Positions 23,101 through 36,599 of a stretch of 64,000 bases of DNA are shown here, piece by piece. The stretch spans positions 1 through 64,000 of the forward strand of contig CM067106.1 of NCBI GenBank assembly GCA_034008185.1, read 5' to 3'. The translations under genes were made by a program, and so were the position numbers. The notes below the pieces were generated by a model that was given only the letters and a program-made list of their open reading frames with translations, ran no database searches and had not been told where the DNA came from. This stretch comes from Gorsachius magnificus (Eukaryota > Chordata > Aves > Pelecaniformes > Ardeidae). Each line of letters starts with the position of its first letter. Positions within the stretch are counted from its first letter, which is position 1.

Positions 23101-23808
23101 CGGGGCCCCGGCCGGCCTTGGGCCCAGGGTTGGCCGGTGACACCCCTGGGACACCCAGACCCACTGTACTGGTCCTGGTGACACCCTCAGGCTCCCCATG
23201 ACACCCAGGGCCGCCATGTTGGTCCTAGTGACACCTCTGGGGTCCCCATGACACCCAGGGCCGCCATGTTGGTCCTGGTGACACCCGCAGGGTCCCCATG
23301 ACACCCAGGGCCTCCATGTTGGTCCTGGTGACATCTCTGGGGTCCCCAGGACACCCAGGCCCACCGTACTGGTCCTGGGGTGCCCCCCACCCCCCTCTGC
23401 TGCCCCCGTTGCCACCCCTGCACCCCCCACTGTCACCACCACCCCCTCAGTGACGTCCCCATTTTCCCCCCCCCCCCCCCTCTCTGTGTCCCCAGACCCA
23501 CGGTCGCTCCCGAAAAAGACGTGCGGGAGGCGGGGGGTCGGGCCCCCCCCTTTCCGGAACCGGGGGAGATGCTGCGGGAGATCCGGAAGGTTCTGGAAGC
23601 CAACAGCTGCCGCTGCGAGCCCCAGGAGCGCTTCGTCCTGCTCTGCGCCCACGGCGCCCCCGGCCACGACTCCTTCGTCCAGTGGGAGATGGAGGTCTGC
23701 AAGCTGCCGCGCCTCTCCCTCAACGGCGTCCGCTTCAAGCGCATCGCCGGCACCTCCATGGCCTTCAAGAACATCGCCTCCAAGGTGGCCAACGAGCTCA
23801 AACTCTGA
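17912..23808 (+). CDS. MARK2: MARK2 (microtubule affinity-regulating Ser/Thr kinase 2), 3' exons
   Basis: MARK2/Par-1b phosphorylates KXGS sites of tau/MAPs and controls cell polarity. Visible exons: 17912-18011 ([20 protein letters not shown], kinase C-lobe), 18687-18786, 18893-about 19003 ([23 protein letters not shown]), 19653-19779 (spacer, [12 protein letters not shown]), 20175-20352 ([14 protein letters not shown]), 20836-21071, 21707-21968, 22621-22647, 22936-22980 and 23496-23808. The last encodes the KA1 domain ending [14 protein letters not shown] with TGA at 23806-23808. The kinase N-lobe and the LKB1-activated T-loop are missing in the gap. The last exon joins directly at RPTVAPEKD, with no room for the longer linker seen in some mammalian isoforms. 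Phase does not close at the exon ending near 19003 nor between 19779 and 20175, and the frame slips near 21890 in C/G runs, so homopolymer errors are likely. MARK2 is preferred over MARK1/3/4 because of the RCOR2-NAA40 neighbours. Confidence 0.95.
18100..18600. repeat. C-rich minisatellite in MARK2 intron
   Basis: Imperfect units built on CCCCAGTGTGGTCCTGGGCA and CACCCCCAGG recur through this intron between the kinase-end exon and the UBA-linker exon. No coding signal. Confidence 0.75.
19060..19645. repeat. Two adjacent minisatellites in MARK2 intron
   Basis: From 19060 to about 19370 the plus strand is G-rich with a recurring GTGGGGACA/GGTGACGG theme. From about 19395 to 19640 it switches to C-rich units of about 50 bp built on CCGTCCCCAGC.GTGCCCCGTGCC. 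The strand asymmetry flips within the intron. Confidence 0.65.
20400..20700. repeat. G-rich low-complexity repeat in MARK2 intron
   Basis: Runs of 8-12 G alternate with GGCTGGAGTGAA and CTGGGTCCCTC words. This resembles a decayed minisatellite with strong G-quadruplex potential on the plus strand. Confidence 0.6.
21072..21706 (+). other. MARK2: MARK2 GC-AG intron
   Basis: The exon ending at 21071 reads ...EAPRP plus AG, followed by GCAAGG rather than GT. Joining to the acceptor CCCCAG at 21706 gives [19 protein letters not shown], colinear with mammalian MARK2. No GT donor nearby preserves the frame, so a GC-AG intron is the best reading. Confidence 0.7.
21170..21565. repeat. About 61-bp minisatellite inside the MARK2 GC-AG intron
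   Basis: About six units of GATTTGGGGTGACT.GGGGTGC, then TCCTGTCCCCCTGCCTGG.GCCCCAGC.TGTCCCC. Units differ by a few substitutions, and one copy is shortened near 21425-21470. Confidence 0.85.
22621..22647 (+). CDS. MARK2: MARK2 27-nt microexon (NLSFRFAR)
   Basis: Between acceptor TCTTTGTAG and donor GTAGGG there are exactly 27 nt. Read in phase they add NLSFRFARR between ...SKFVRR and NPHEPESKD. An in-frame cassette of this size and sequence is known as an alternative segment of the MARK spacer in mammals. The upstream tract is the only T-rich stretch in an otherwise C/G-rich intron. Confidence 0.85.
23140..23390. repeat. 53-bp minisatellite before the last MARK2 exon
   Basis: Units of roughly 53 bp carry GGTCCCCATGACACCCAGGG and CCGCCATGTTGGTCCTGGTG, repeated about four times with small changes. 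Noncoding. Confidence 0.8.
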
Positions 23809-24900
23809 GCCCGCCCCGCCCCCAACCCGGCCACCAACCCCCCCCCGCGCGGCCACCACCCCCCCCCCAGGGACCGATGATGATGATGATGGGGGGGTGG
23901 TGCATCCTGGTGGCCCCCAGGGAGCCCTTGGGCACGTGGCTGGTGGGGGGGGCAGGGGGGATTTTGGGGGGGGGGCCTGGATTTAGGACTTCTGGGGGGG
24001 GGAGGGGGGGTTGTCCCGTGGGGACGTCCTGGGTGGAGCAGGGGGGACGTCCTGGATGGACCTGGGGTCCTGTGGGGACATCCCGCATGGATCTGGGGTC
24101 TCATGGGAATGTCCTGGGTGGAGCAAGACGTGGTGGGGACATCCTGGATGGACTTGGGGTCTCGTGGGGACGACCGGGTGGCCCAGGGCGAGGGGACCTC
24201 GTGGGGACGTCCTGGGTGGCCCCAGGACCCAGTGGGGATGTCCCCTGTGGAGCAGGACCTTGTGGGGACGCCCTGGAGGGACGAGGGGACAGCGTGGGGA
24301 CGCCCTGGGTGGCCCAGGGCTTCATGGAGGTGGCCTGGGGACCCCATGGGGACATGGTGGGGACGCCCCAGGTGCCCCAGGACCTTGCCCGATGTCCCCC
24401 ACCCCCCCCCCCCCGCGAGCTGGGGGGGGGGGGGGAGGGGACCCCCGGTGGCCTTAGGGAGTGCCCCGGGGGGTCCCTGTCCCTCCCTCCCCGGGGACAC
24501 GGGGGCCCCCCCCCCCCCGGGGGGCCCCCGGGGGGGGGGGGGTTGCTGTGCGCCGGGGGGGGAGGGGCGGGGGGCGTGGCCCCCGTTGACCTGCTGTAGC
24601 CCCGCCCCCAGGGGCGGGGGGAGGGGCTGCACCCGCCCCTTAAATACCTCGGGGGGGGCGGGGCGCCCCCAGCCCCTCCCCCTCCCCCGGGCGCTGTTCC
24701 CCCTGCCAGGCGGGGGGGGGCACCCAGGGGTGCTATGGCCCGGGGGGGGGGGGGAGGGGCGGGGGGGCGCTGCTACCCCGGGGGGGGAGGGGCGCCGCCG
24801 CTGGCCCCGCCCCCCGGCGCCGCCCCCCCCAGCCCGCGCCGCTGGTTTGGCGATTTTCAGAAGCATGGTTCGTCTAGATTAAAAAAGGCTTTCCAGAAAG
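23809..24900 (+). other. MARK2: MARK2 3'UTR with ATTAAA poly(A) signal and minisatellite
   Basis: The region follows the MARK2 stop. From about 24010 to 24400 it holds tandem units of about 40 bp built on GTGGGGACGTCCTGGGTGGA. A variant poly(A) signal ATTAAA lies at 24878-24883, followed by G/T-containing sequence; it is the only plausible plus-strand signal before the opposing RCOR2 end. Confidence 0.6.
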
Positions 24901-25160
24901 AAGTTCCACTGGCCTCTGAACCAGTGCTCCCAGTACGGGACAGGGCTCCCAGTACGGGACACGGCCCCCAGTATGGACCAGGGCTCCCAGTACCCCCTGG
25001 GTGTAGCCCAGCGCTCCCAGTACAACCCAGGGCCCACTCCAGTGCTCCTAGTAGCCACCCCCCCCCAAGTACCCCTGGGAGCCACCCAGTCCTCCCAGTC
25101 CCCTCCTCGTGCCCCAGTGCCCCACTGACCTCCCCGTGCCCCCCCCTCCAGCGCACGCAG
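24901..25160. other. Short spacer between convergent MARK2 and RCOR2 ends
   Basis: About 260 bp separate the two predicted cleavage sites. The 5' half holds repeats of GCTCCCAGTAC(G/A)GGACA. No gene is seen. Confidence 0.6.
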
Positions 25161-25177
25161 CCGCTCTAGCAAAATAC

Positions 25178-25183
25178 CTTTAT
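25178..25183 (-). terminator. RCOR2: RCOR2 poly(A) signal AATAAA
   Basis: Minus-strand AATAAA, read as TTTATT on the plus strand. It overlaps the in-frame TAA at 25182-25180 of the last RCOR2 reading frame (CAATAAAGG), so the 3'UTR would be only some 15-25 nt long. Confidence 0.7.
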
Positions 25184-28100
25184 TGCAACCGCGCCCGGGG
25201 ACCGCCCCTCCCCCCGGGACCCCCGAACCCCCCCCCCCGGGTGCCCCTGCCCGGGGCCGCGGGTCCTCCGGGCCAGCAGGGGGCGCTGCGGAGGAGGCGC
25301 CAGCCCTCAGCGGGGCGGGGCGTGGCCGGCGGCGGGGGGGCGTGGCCGGGAGGCGGGGGCGGGGCCGGGGCGGATGGGCCGGGGGGGCCAGGGGTATAGT
25401 CCGTGGGGGCGTGGCCCGTGGGGGCGTGGCCCGGGGTGTACCATGCAGGGGGCGTGGCCGGGGGGGGCAGGACGGAAGAGCCGGGCTGGATCTGGGACCA
25501 GGAACGGAACCGGGCGCAGAACCGGGCCTGGGGCTGGCACCGCCCCCCCCCCGCCACTCACCTCCTCCTCCTCCTCCTCCTCCTGCGGCCGCTGCCCCTC
25601 GGTGGGGGGGGGCGCGGGGGCCTCCCCACCCCTGGGCCCCCCCCGCTCCCGCAGCAGCCGCTCCAGGCCCAGGCGGCGGCGGGCGCCCAGGACGAAGCTC
25701 TTGACCTGCGCCGCCGTCTTGTTCCCCAGCACCCCCGCCACCGCCGGGAAGTCGCGGCCGTAGCGCCGCAGGGCTGGCCAGGGCAGCGGGGTTAACGAGG
25801 GTGGGGGCGTTAACGAGGGCGGGGGGGGGGACGGGCCGTGCGCGAGAGGGAGAGGGGGGGACACGGCGCGACGCTGTGGGGCAGGTGGGGAACAAGGGGA
25901 CAGCGGGGGACGCGTGGGGCGGGGGGGGGTAGGGGGACACCGTGGGGCAGGGCAGGGCACTGAGGGCGGGGACATCATGGGGTACATGGGGACACTGCGG
26001 GGACAGCGTGGGGCACATGGGGGACCCGGGGTATGTGGGGACACTGTGGGGCAGGGCAGGGACATGTGGGGACACCATGGGGCAGGTGGGGACACTGGGG
26101 TACAGTGGGGACACCATGGGGCAGGGCAGGGATGTGTGGGGACACCGTGGGGCACATGGGGACATCAGGGGCATGTGGGGACATCATGGGGTACATGGGG
26201 ACAGCGTGGGGGTGGTGTGGGGACACCGTGGGGCAGGTGGGGGACACTGGGGTACGGTGGGGACACCGTGGGGACACCGCAACCCCCACCTCCGGTGGCC
26301 GCAGCCCCTCCACGCCGCCCTCCAGCGCTTGCTTCAGGCCGCTGTTGATCTGCTTGATCCGCTGCACCTGCGGGGACGGGGGGGGGGACCCTTGAGGGGG
26401 GGCAGGGAGTGACCCCAAAACTGGGGAGGGGGGCACCCCCTTTATTTTTTTTTTTGGGGGGGGGGGGGGGTTTGGGTTTTTTTTTTTCTTTACCTGGCGT
26501 TTGAGGGAAACGAGTTGAGAATCCAACTGCCGCAGGGCCAGAGCTCCCAGGTCGGGGTTGGCGGTGACGCCGGCGACGTCTTCCCGGCTGAGGTGCATCC
26601 CCCGGGGGGGCCGGCGGCGGTGGCGCGCTGGGGGGTGGTGACGGTATTGCGCCTCCTTCCGCAGGGTGGTTTTGGGGTTAAAACGGCTGGAATTTAGTCA
26701 ATTTGGGGGGGGGGGGGGGCTGGGGTCACCGCGCTCACTTTGTGAGCGCGGTGACCCCAGCCGCCCCCCCCCCCCCCCCCCAAACCTCTTTTTTGGGATC
26801 CGGCGGCTCTGCCTCCCCCTCGTTAACGGGACGGTGGTCATCAGTCTCATCGTTGCTATGGAAACGGGGGTGAAAAGGGGGGATTTGGGGGTCTGGGGGA
26901 TTGGTTTTTGGGGGGGGGAGTTACCTGTCGTCACGGTCTTTGCGGCCCAGGAGGCGTCGCGCCTGGCGGTCCATGACGCTGGTTCGGGTGCGGGTTTTTT
27001 TCCAGGAATAATAATATTTAACGAGGCTGGGGATCAGCTTGTCGGGGAGCTGCGGGCGGGGTGGGTGAGTTTTGGGGGGGTTGGGGGGAGTTTAGGGATG
27101 GGGGAAGCCCAAAATGGGGGGGGGGGAACCCTCGAGAAATGGTGGGGGGAGAGAAACCTCCTAGAAATGGGGAAGGAACCCCTAAAAATGGGGGGGGACC
27201 CCAAAAATGGAAGTGGGGGGAAACCTTGTGAAAGTGGGGGGGGCACACCCCCTAAAGAAGGGAGGGGGCAGATAGGGGAGGAACCCCCTAAATATGGGGG
27301 GATCCCCCTGGAAGAGGGGGGGAGGTACCACCTGCTGGGATGGGGGGGGAGCAGGTGGCACCGCTGGGGGCGGGGTGGTGGGGGGGCACGTACCATTCAT
27401 CCCCTATGGGGGGGGGGTCAGGGGGTGGCACCTACCATCCCCTATGGGGGGGGGGTCGGGGTGGCAGGTACCATCCCCTATGGGGGGGGGGTCGGGGTGG
27501 CAGGTACCATCCCCTATGGGGGGGGGTCAGGGGTAGCACGTACCATCCCCTATTGGGGGGGGTGGGGTGGGGTCAGGGGGTGGCATGTACCATCCCCTAT
27601 GGGGGGAGGCAGGGGGTGGCACCTACCATCCCCTATGGGGGGGGGGGTCAGGGGGTGGCACATACCATCATGGGGAGGGATGGGGGTGGCCTGTACCATC
27701 TCTTGATGCCGGGGGGTTCCCGGGGCAGCCCACGTGTGTCCCCCCCCCAGCACCCCGGGGTCACCCCAGGAGTCCCATGGGGACAGCAACCGCCCAGCCA
27801 GGGTCACCGGGAGGCCCCGGAGGAGGCCGGGACTGGACGCAGCCACCGCAGGGGGGCGGGGGGAGTGTCACGGGGGGCTGGGAGCAGGTGCGGGGGGGGG
27901 TTGGGGGTGCATTTTGGGGGGGCGGGGGGGGTCTCTCACCATTTGCTGGATGCGGGCGAAGCTCTTGCCGTGGAAGCTGAAGGCCTGTTCGAACAGGACC
28001 TTGTCCTCCACCGTCCACTCGTCCGGGAAGGGCGTGAAGTTGGCCAGGTCGGCCAAGGACTTCTCCACATCGTGCTTGTGCCACAGCAGCATCCCCAGAG

Positions 28101-29310
28101 CCTGGGCGGGGGGGGACGCGGGGGGGGTCAGGAGGTGCTTGGGGGGCACCCCGGGGGGGCCCCCGTGCTGTTTGGGGGTGCGCAGTACCTGCTCGATGTT
28201 GTAGCCGTGCTTGTCCTTCGCCATGGCGATGTATTTGTCCACTGTGGGGGTAACGGGGAGGTTGGGGGGGGGTAAGGGGGAGTAAAGGGGAGGCAAAGGG
28301 GGTGTTGGGGGGTAAAGGGGGGGGTTAGGGGGCAAATGGGGGGGTGAAGGGGGGGTGAGGGGGTAAATGGGGGTGAAGGGGGGTTAGTGGGTGTTTGGGG
28401 GGGCAAAGGGGGTGTTGGGGGGTAAAGAAGGGCTAAAGTGGGGGTTATGGGGGTGAAAGAAGGAGGTTATGGGAGGGCAATGGGGGGGTTGAGGGGGCAA
28501 AGGGGGTGTCAGGGTGGGTGGGGAGCACCCCACAGCCCCCCCCCCCCCGCCGAGGGACACCCCGATACGATGGGGCTCACGTTTGGCGTCGGAGACGCAG
28601 TGGTTGGGGGCCCAGACCAGCATCCCCTTCAGCTCCTTGTTGCTGTAGCGGGCAGGGCTCTCTGGGGGGGGGGGCCAGGAGGTCAAAGAGGGGGGGGGGA
28701 CACAGCCCCCAGCCTCCCCCCAGCCCCCCCACAAATCGTCCCACCTGGTTTGCAGTCAGGGATCACCGCCTGGTAGTCAGCCCCCACCCGGATCATGCTG
28801 TCTGGGGGGGAGGAGGGGAAAGGTGGGGGGGGACAGGGGTAATGGGGGGGGGCGGGGGTTAACGGGGGTGTACGGTGGCTGGGGAGGGGGGCAGCGGTTG
28901 TGCCCCCCTCCCCGCCGGCGAACAAAGCCGCAGCCGGCGCACATGCAGGCGGCTGGGGACAATGGGGACAGGGCTTTGTTCCCCCCCCCCCGTGTCCCCG
29001 TGTCGTGTGTGCATCCCCCAAAACACCACGGGGGGGGGGGGGGGGGGGGGGGTGACGTGAGCGCAGTGTCCCTGTCCCCCCCCCAGCACGTGGGGTGAGC
29101 GTGGTGCCCCGACACTCGTGCATGGCATGGCTGGGGGGATGCAGGCATGTTTTGGGGGGGGGGGTGTGAGGAGGGGGGGCACAGCCGTGATTTTGGGGGG
29201 GGGGGGCACTCACCGTGGGCGTGCTCGTCCTCGCTGCCCTCGTCCTCGGAGGGGGGGGGGCCCCCGCCGCGGGCCCCCCCCCGCCGGGGCGCCTCCATCA
29301 CCGACGGCAT
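25180..29310 (-). CDS. RCOR2: RCOR2 (REST corepressor 2, CoREST family)
   Basis: RCOR2 is a nuclear scaffold that links LSD1/KDM1A and HDAC1/2 to nucleosomes. Minus-strand exons: 29214-29310 (start [12 protein letters not shown]; acidic [13 protein letters not shown]), 28745-28801 and 28581-28661 (ELM2: [15 protein letters not shown]...[14 protein letters not shown]), 28189-28241, 27940-28101 (SANT1: [17 protein letters not shown]), 26925-27049 ([16 protein letters not shown]), 26786-26855, 26494-about 26680 ([20 protein letters not shown]), 26290-26367 (linker helix that binds LSD1), 25562-25773 (SANT2 second half: [17 protein letters not shown]) and 25180-25491 (Pro-rich tail). The 26786/26680 junction does not close in phase with canonical sites, and the exon for the first half of SANT2 is absent (see findings). 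The tail exon is least certain. RCOR1 and RCOR3 are less likely given the short N-terminus and the neighbours. Confidence 0.92.
25774..26289. repeat. G-rich minisatellite filling an RCOR2 intron
   Basis: Units built on GTGGGGACACCGTGGGGCA and GGTGGGGACACTGGGGTA fill most of this 516-bp interval. This is where the missing SANT2 exon should be; none of the three minus-strand frames shows a SANT-like W-T-x-D-E motif. Confidence 0.8.
26705..26781. repeat. Perfect hairpin with G/C-run extensions in RCOR2 intron
   Basis: Left arm 26720-26738 (CTGGGGTCACCGCGCTCAC) and right arm 26742-26760 are perfect reverse complements around a 3-nt TTT loop. A G run (26705-26719) and a C run (26761-26781) extend the stem with one mismatch to about 34 pairs. 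It lies just 3' of the RCOR2 exon ending at 26786. Confidence 0.95.
27390..27700. repeat. About 50-bp minisatellite in RCOR2 intron
   Basis: About six copies of GGTGGCA.GTACCATCCCCTATGGG, each followed by a G run and TCAGGG or TCGGGG. Lies in the intron between 27049 and 27940. Confidence 0.85.
28245..28520. repeat. G-rich low-complexity intron repeat in RCOR2
   Basis: Short units such as GGGGGTAAAGG, GGGTGAAGGGGG and GCAAAGGGGGTGTTG recur between the exons at 28241 and 28581. Confidence 0.7.
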
Positions 29311-30640
29311 CGCCTGGGGGGGGGCTCAGGGTGACCCCCAAATCCCCCCCCGGGGGGACCCCACAAGGCCCCACCGGTGGGGGGGGGTTTCAGCCCCGCT
29401 GCCCCATGCCAAACTTTAGCCCAACCTCGGTTATTTGGGGGGGGGGGGGGGGGGGGTGGGAATTTGGGGGGGGGGCACACGGTGTTGGTGCTGTTGGGAG
29501 GCCGGGGCCCCCCCCCAAAAGAGGAACCCCCCCCAAAATGAGGAGTAAAGTTGGGGAAGGGGTGGGGGGGTAAAAGGGAGGCAGGGGATGGGTAGGGGGA
29601 TGTTTGGGGGGGGCTTCCAGCGCCCACCCGAGCCCACCCGCGCCCACACAATGCGCCGCCGGCCGCTCCCGCCGCCTGACAGTGCCAAAGTAGTTCCAGC
29701 TCCCCTGGCCTCAGCACGGCCCCCCCGCCCCCAGCGTACCCCTCCGCCGGCGGCAAGGGGGGGGGGGCACGGGGGGGAGGGGTGGGGGGGGAGGGGGGTA
29801 TTTCTGTGGGGCTGGGGGGGGATGTGGGGCTGATGTGGTGCTGGGGGTCTGTCCCACTGTAGGGCTGAGGGGGCCATGGGGCTGCTGTGGGGCAGGGGTC
29901 TGTCCCGCTGGGGGGCTAGGGGGGCCGTGGGGCTGCTGTGGGGCAGGGGTCTGTCCCACCGTGGGGCTGGGGAGGGCCCATGGGGATCCCCCCACCTCCC
30001 AGCACACGCACCATGGGGCTGCCCCACAACTCCCTGTCACCCCCCCTTCCCACCCCCCCATATAGGGTTGGTCACTGCTGTGGGGTCTTGTGGGGCACAG
30101 TGGTCAGGAGGGGTAGGGGCCGTGGGGGGGGTGCAGGGGGGGGGGGGGGCCGGCCGGGGGGGTCAGGGGGGGGGGGGGGGGGCAGGCTGAAGGGCTCTCA
30201 GGTAGGACCATGAGGCCCAGGGGCCCGGGGGGGCTGTGTGCAGGGCTATGGGGCGCAAGGGGCGGGGGGGGGGTTGGGGCGCAAAGGGGCTGTGGGGCGG
30301 GCTGTGGGCAGGGCTTGGGGCAGCCAAAGGGGCTGTGGGGCAGGGCCATAGGGCAGGATTATGGGCCAGGCTGAAGGGCAGGGTTACGGGCAGTGCCAAG
30401 GGCCCCAGGGCCGGGCTGTGGGGCCGGGCTGTGGGTCAGGCATGGGGGGGGTCGGGCTGTGGGTCAGGCTATGGGGCAGGGCTGTGGGGCCGGGCTGTGG
30501 GCTCTCAGGAGGGGCTGTGGGGCTGGGCCAAGGGCTCTCAGGAGGGGCTATGGGGCAGGGCTGTGGGGCCGCCCTGTGGGCTCTCAGGAGGGGTGGGGGC
30601 CGGGCTGTGGGGCCGCCCTGTGGGTCAGACCTGGGGCCCG
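29311..30640. other. RCOR2-NAA40 intergenic region with two minisatellites
   Basis: The two genes are head to head with their start codons 1.6 kb apart. From about 29815 to 29965 there are units with GGGGCTGCTGTGGGGCAGGG and GTCTGTCCC. From about 30230 to 30640 there are units built on GGCTGTGGGGC(A/C)GGGCTGTGGG and TCTCAGGAGGGG. The RCOR2 5'UTR and promoter must lie in the proximal few hundred bases above 29310, but no TATA box is seen there. Confidence 0.7.
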
Positions 30641-30660
30641 CGGCTCCTCCATGGCTCCGC

Positions 30661-30864
30661 TCCCCTCAGCGCACGGGCGGGGCCCCGCCCCTCTCCCGCC
30701 CTCACCCCTCTCAGCCAATCAGCGACGAGCCTGCCTTCGCGCCCAACGGCGCCGCCACGCGCCGGCCCCCCCCCCCCCCCTATCGGCGCGGCCCCGCCCG
30801 GGGGGCCGGCCGGCGCGCCCCCCCCTATATATAAGGCGCGCGCCCGCGCGCGCCCCCTCAGTCC
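30661..30864 (+). promoter_or_regulatory. NAA40: NAA40 core promoter (GC boxes, CCAAT, TATA, Inr)
   Basis: In order: GC boxes (GGGCGGGGCCCCGCCC, about 30674-30690), a CCAAT box at 30715-30719 inside AGCCAATCAG, the TATA element TATATATAA at 30826-30834, and a pyrimidine-rich initiator TCAGTCC with A at 30860, about 30 bp downstream of the TATA. This predicts a 5'UTR of about 40 nt. A TATA box this good is unusual for a housekeeping acetyltransferase. Confidence 0.75.
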
Positions 30865-30898
30865 TCTCCGCGCCCCCGCGCCGTGAGGAGCCGCCGCC

Positions 30899-36010
<5,112 letters not shown>

Positions 36011-36510
36011 NNNNNNNNNNNNNNNNNNNNNNNNNNNNNNNNNNNNNNNNNNNNNNNNNNNNNNNNNNNNNNNNNNNNNNNNNNNNNNNNNNNNNNNNNN
36101 NNNNNNNNNNNNNNNNNNNNNNNNNNNNNNNNNNNNNNNNNNNNNNNNNNNNNNNNNNNNNNNNNNNNNNNNNNNNNNNNNNNNNNNNNNNNNNNNNNNN
36201 NNNNNNNNNNNNNNNNNNNNNNNNNNNNNNNNNNNNNNNNNNNNNNNNNNNNNNNNNNNNNNNNNNNNNNNNNNNNNNNNNNNNNNNNNNNNNNNNNNNN
36301 NNNNNNNNNNNNNNNNNNNNNNNNNNNNNNNNNNNNNNNNNNNNNNNNNNNNNNNNNNNNNNNNNNNNNNNNNNNNNNNNNNNNNNNNNNNNNNNNNNNN
36401 NNNNNNNNNNNNNNNNNNNNNNNNNNNNNNNNNNNNNNNNNNNNNNNNNNNNNNNNNNNNNNNNNNNNNNNNNNNNNNNNNNNNNNNNNNNNNNNNNNNN
36501 NNNNNNNNNN
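36011..36510. other. Assembly gap of exactly 500 N
   Basis: A round-length N run joins the NAA40 intron to the interior of a GBP gene. The sequence at 36511 is inside a unit that is repeated in full twice more, so the contig broke in the tandem array. The NAA40 terminal exon and GBP copy A exons 8-11 are missing here. Confidence 0.97.
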
Positions 36511-36599
36511 CAGGGACCATGGGCTTCGTGCTATTTGCCCAGAGCTGAGGGGGCGATGGTGTCCCTGCGGGGATCCTGGCTGCACTGGGGAGCACCTAC

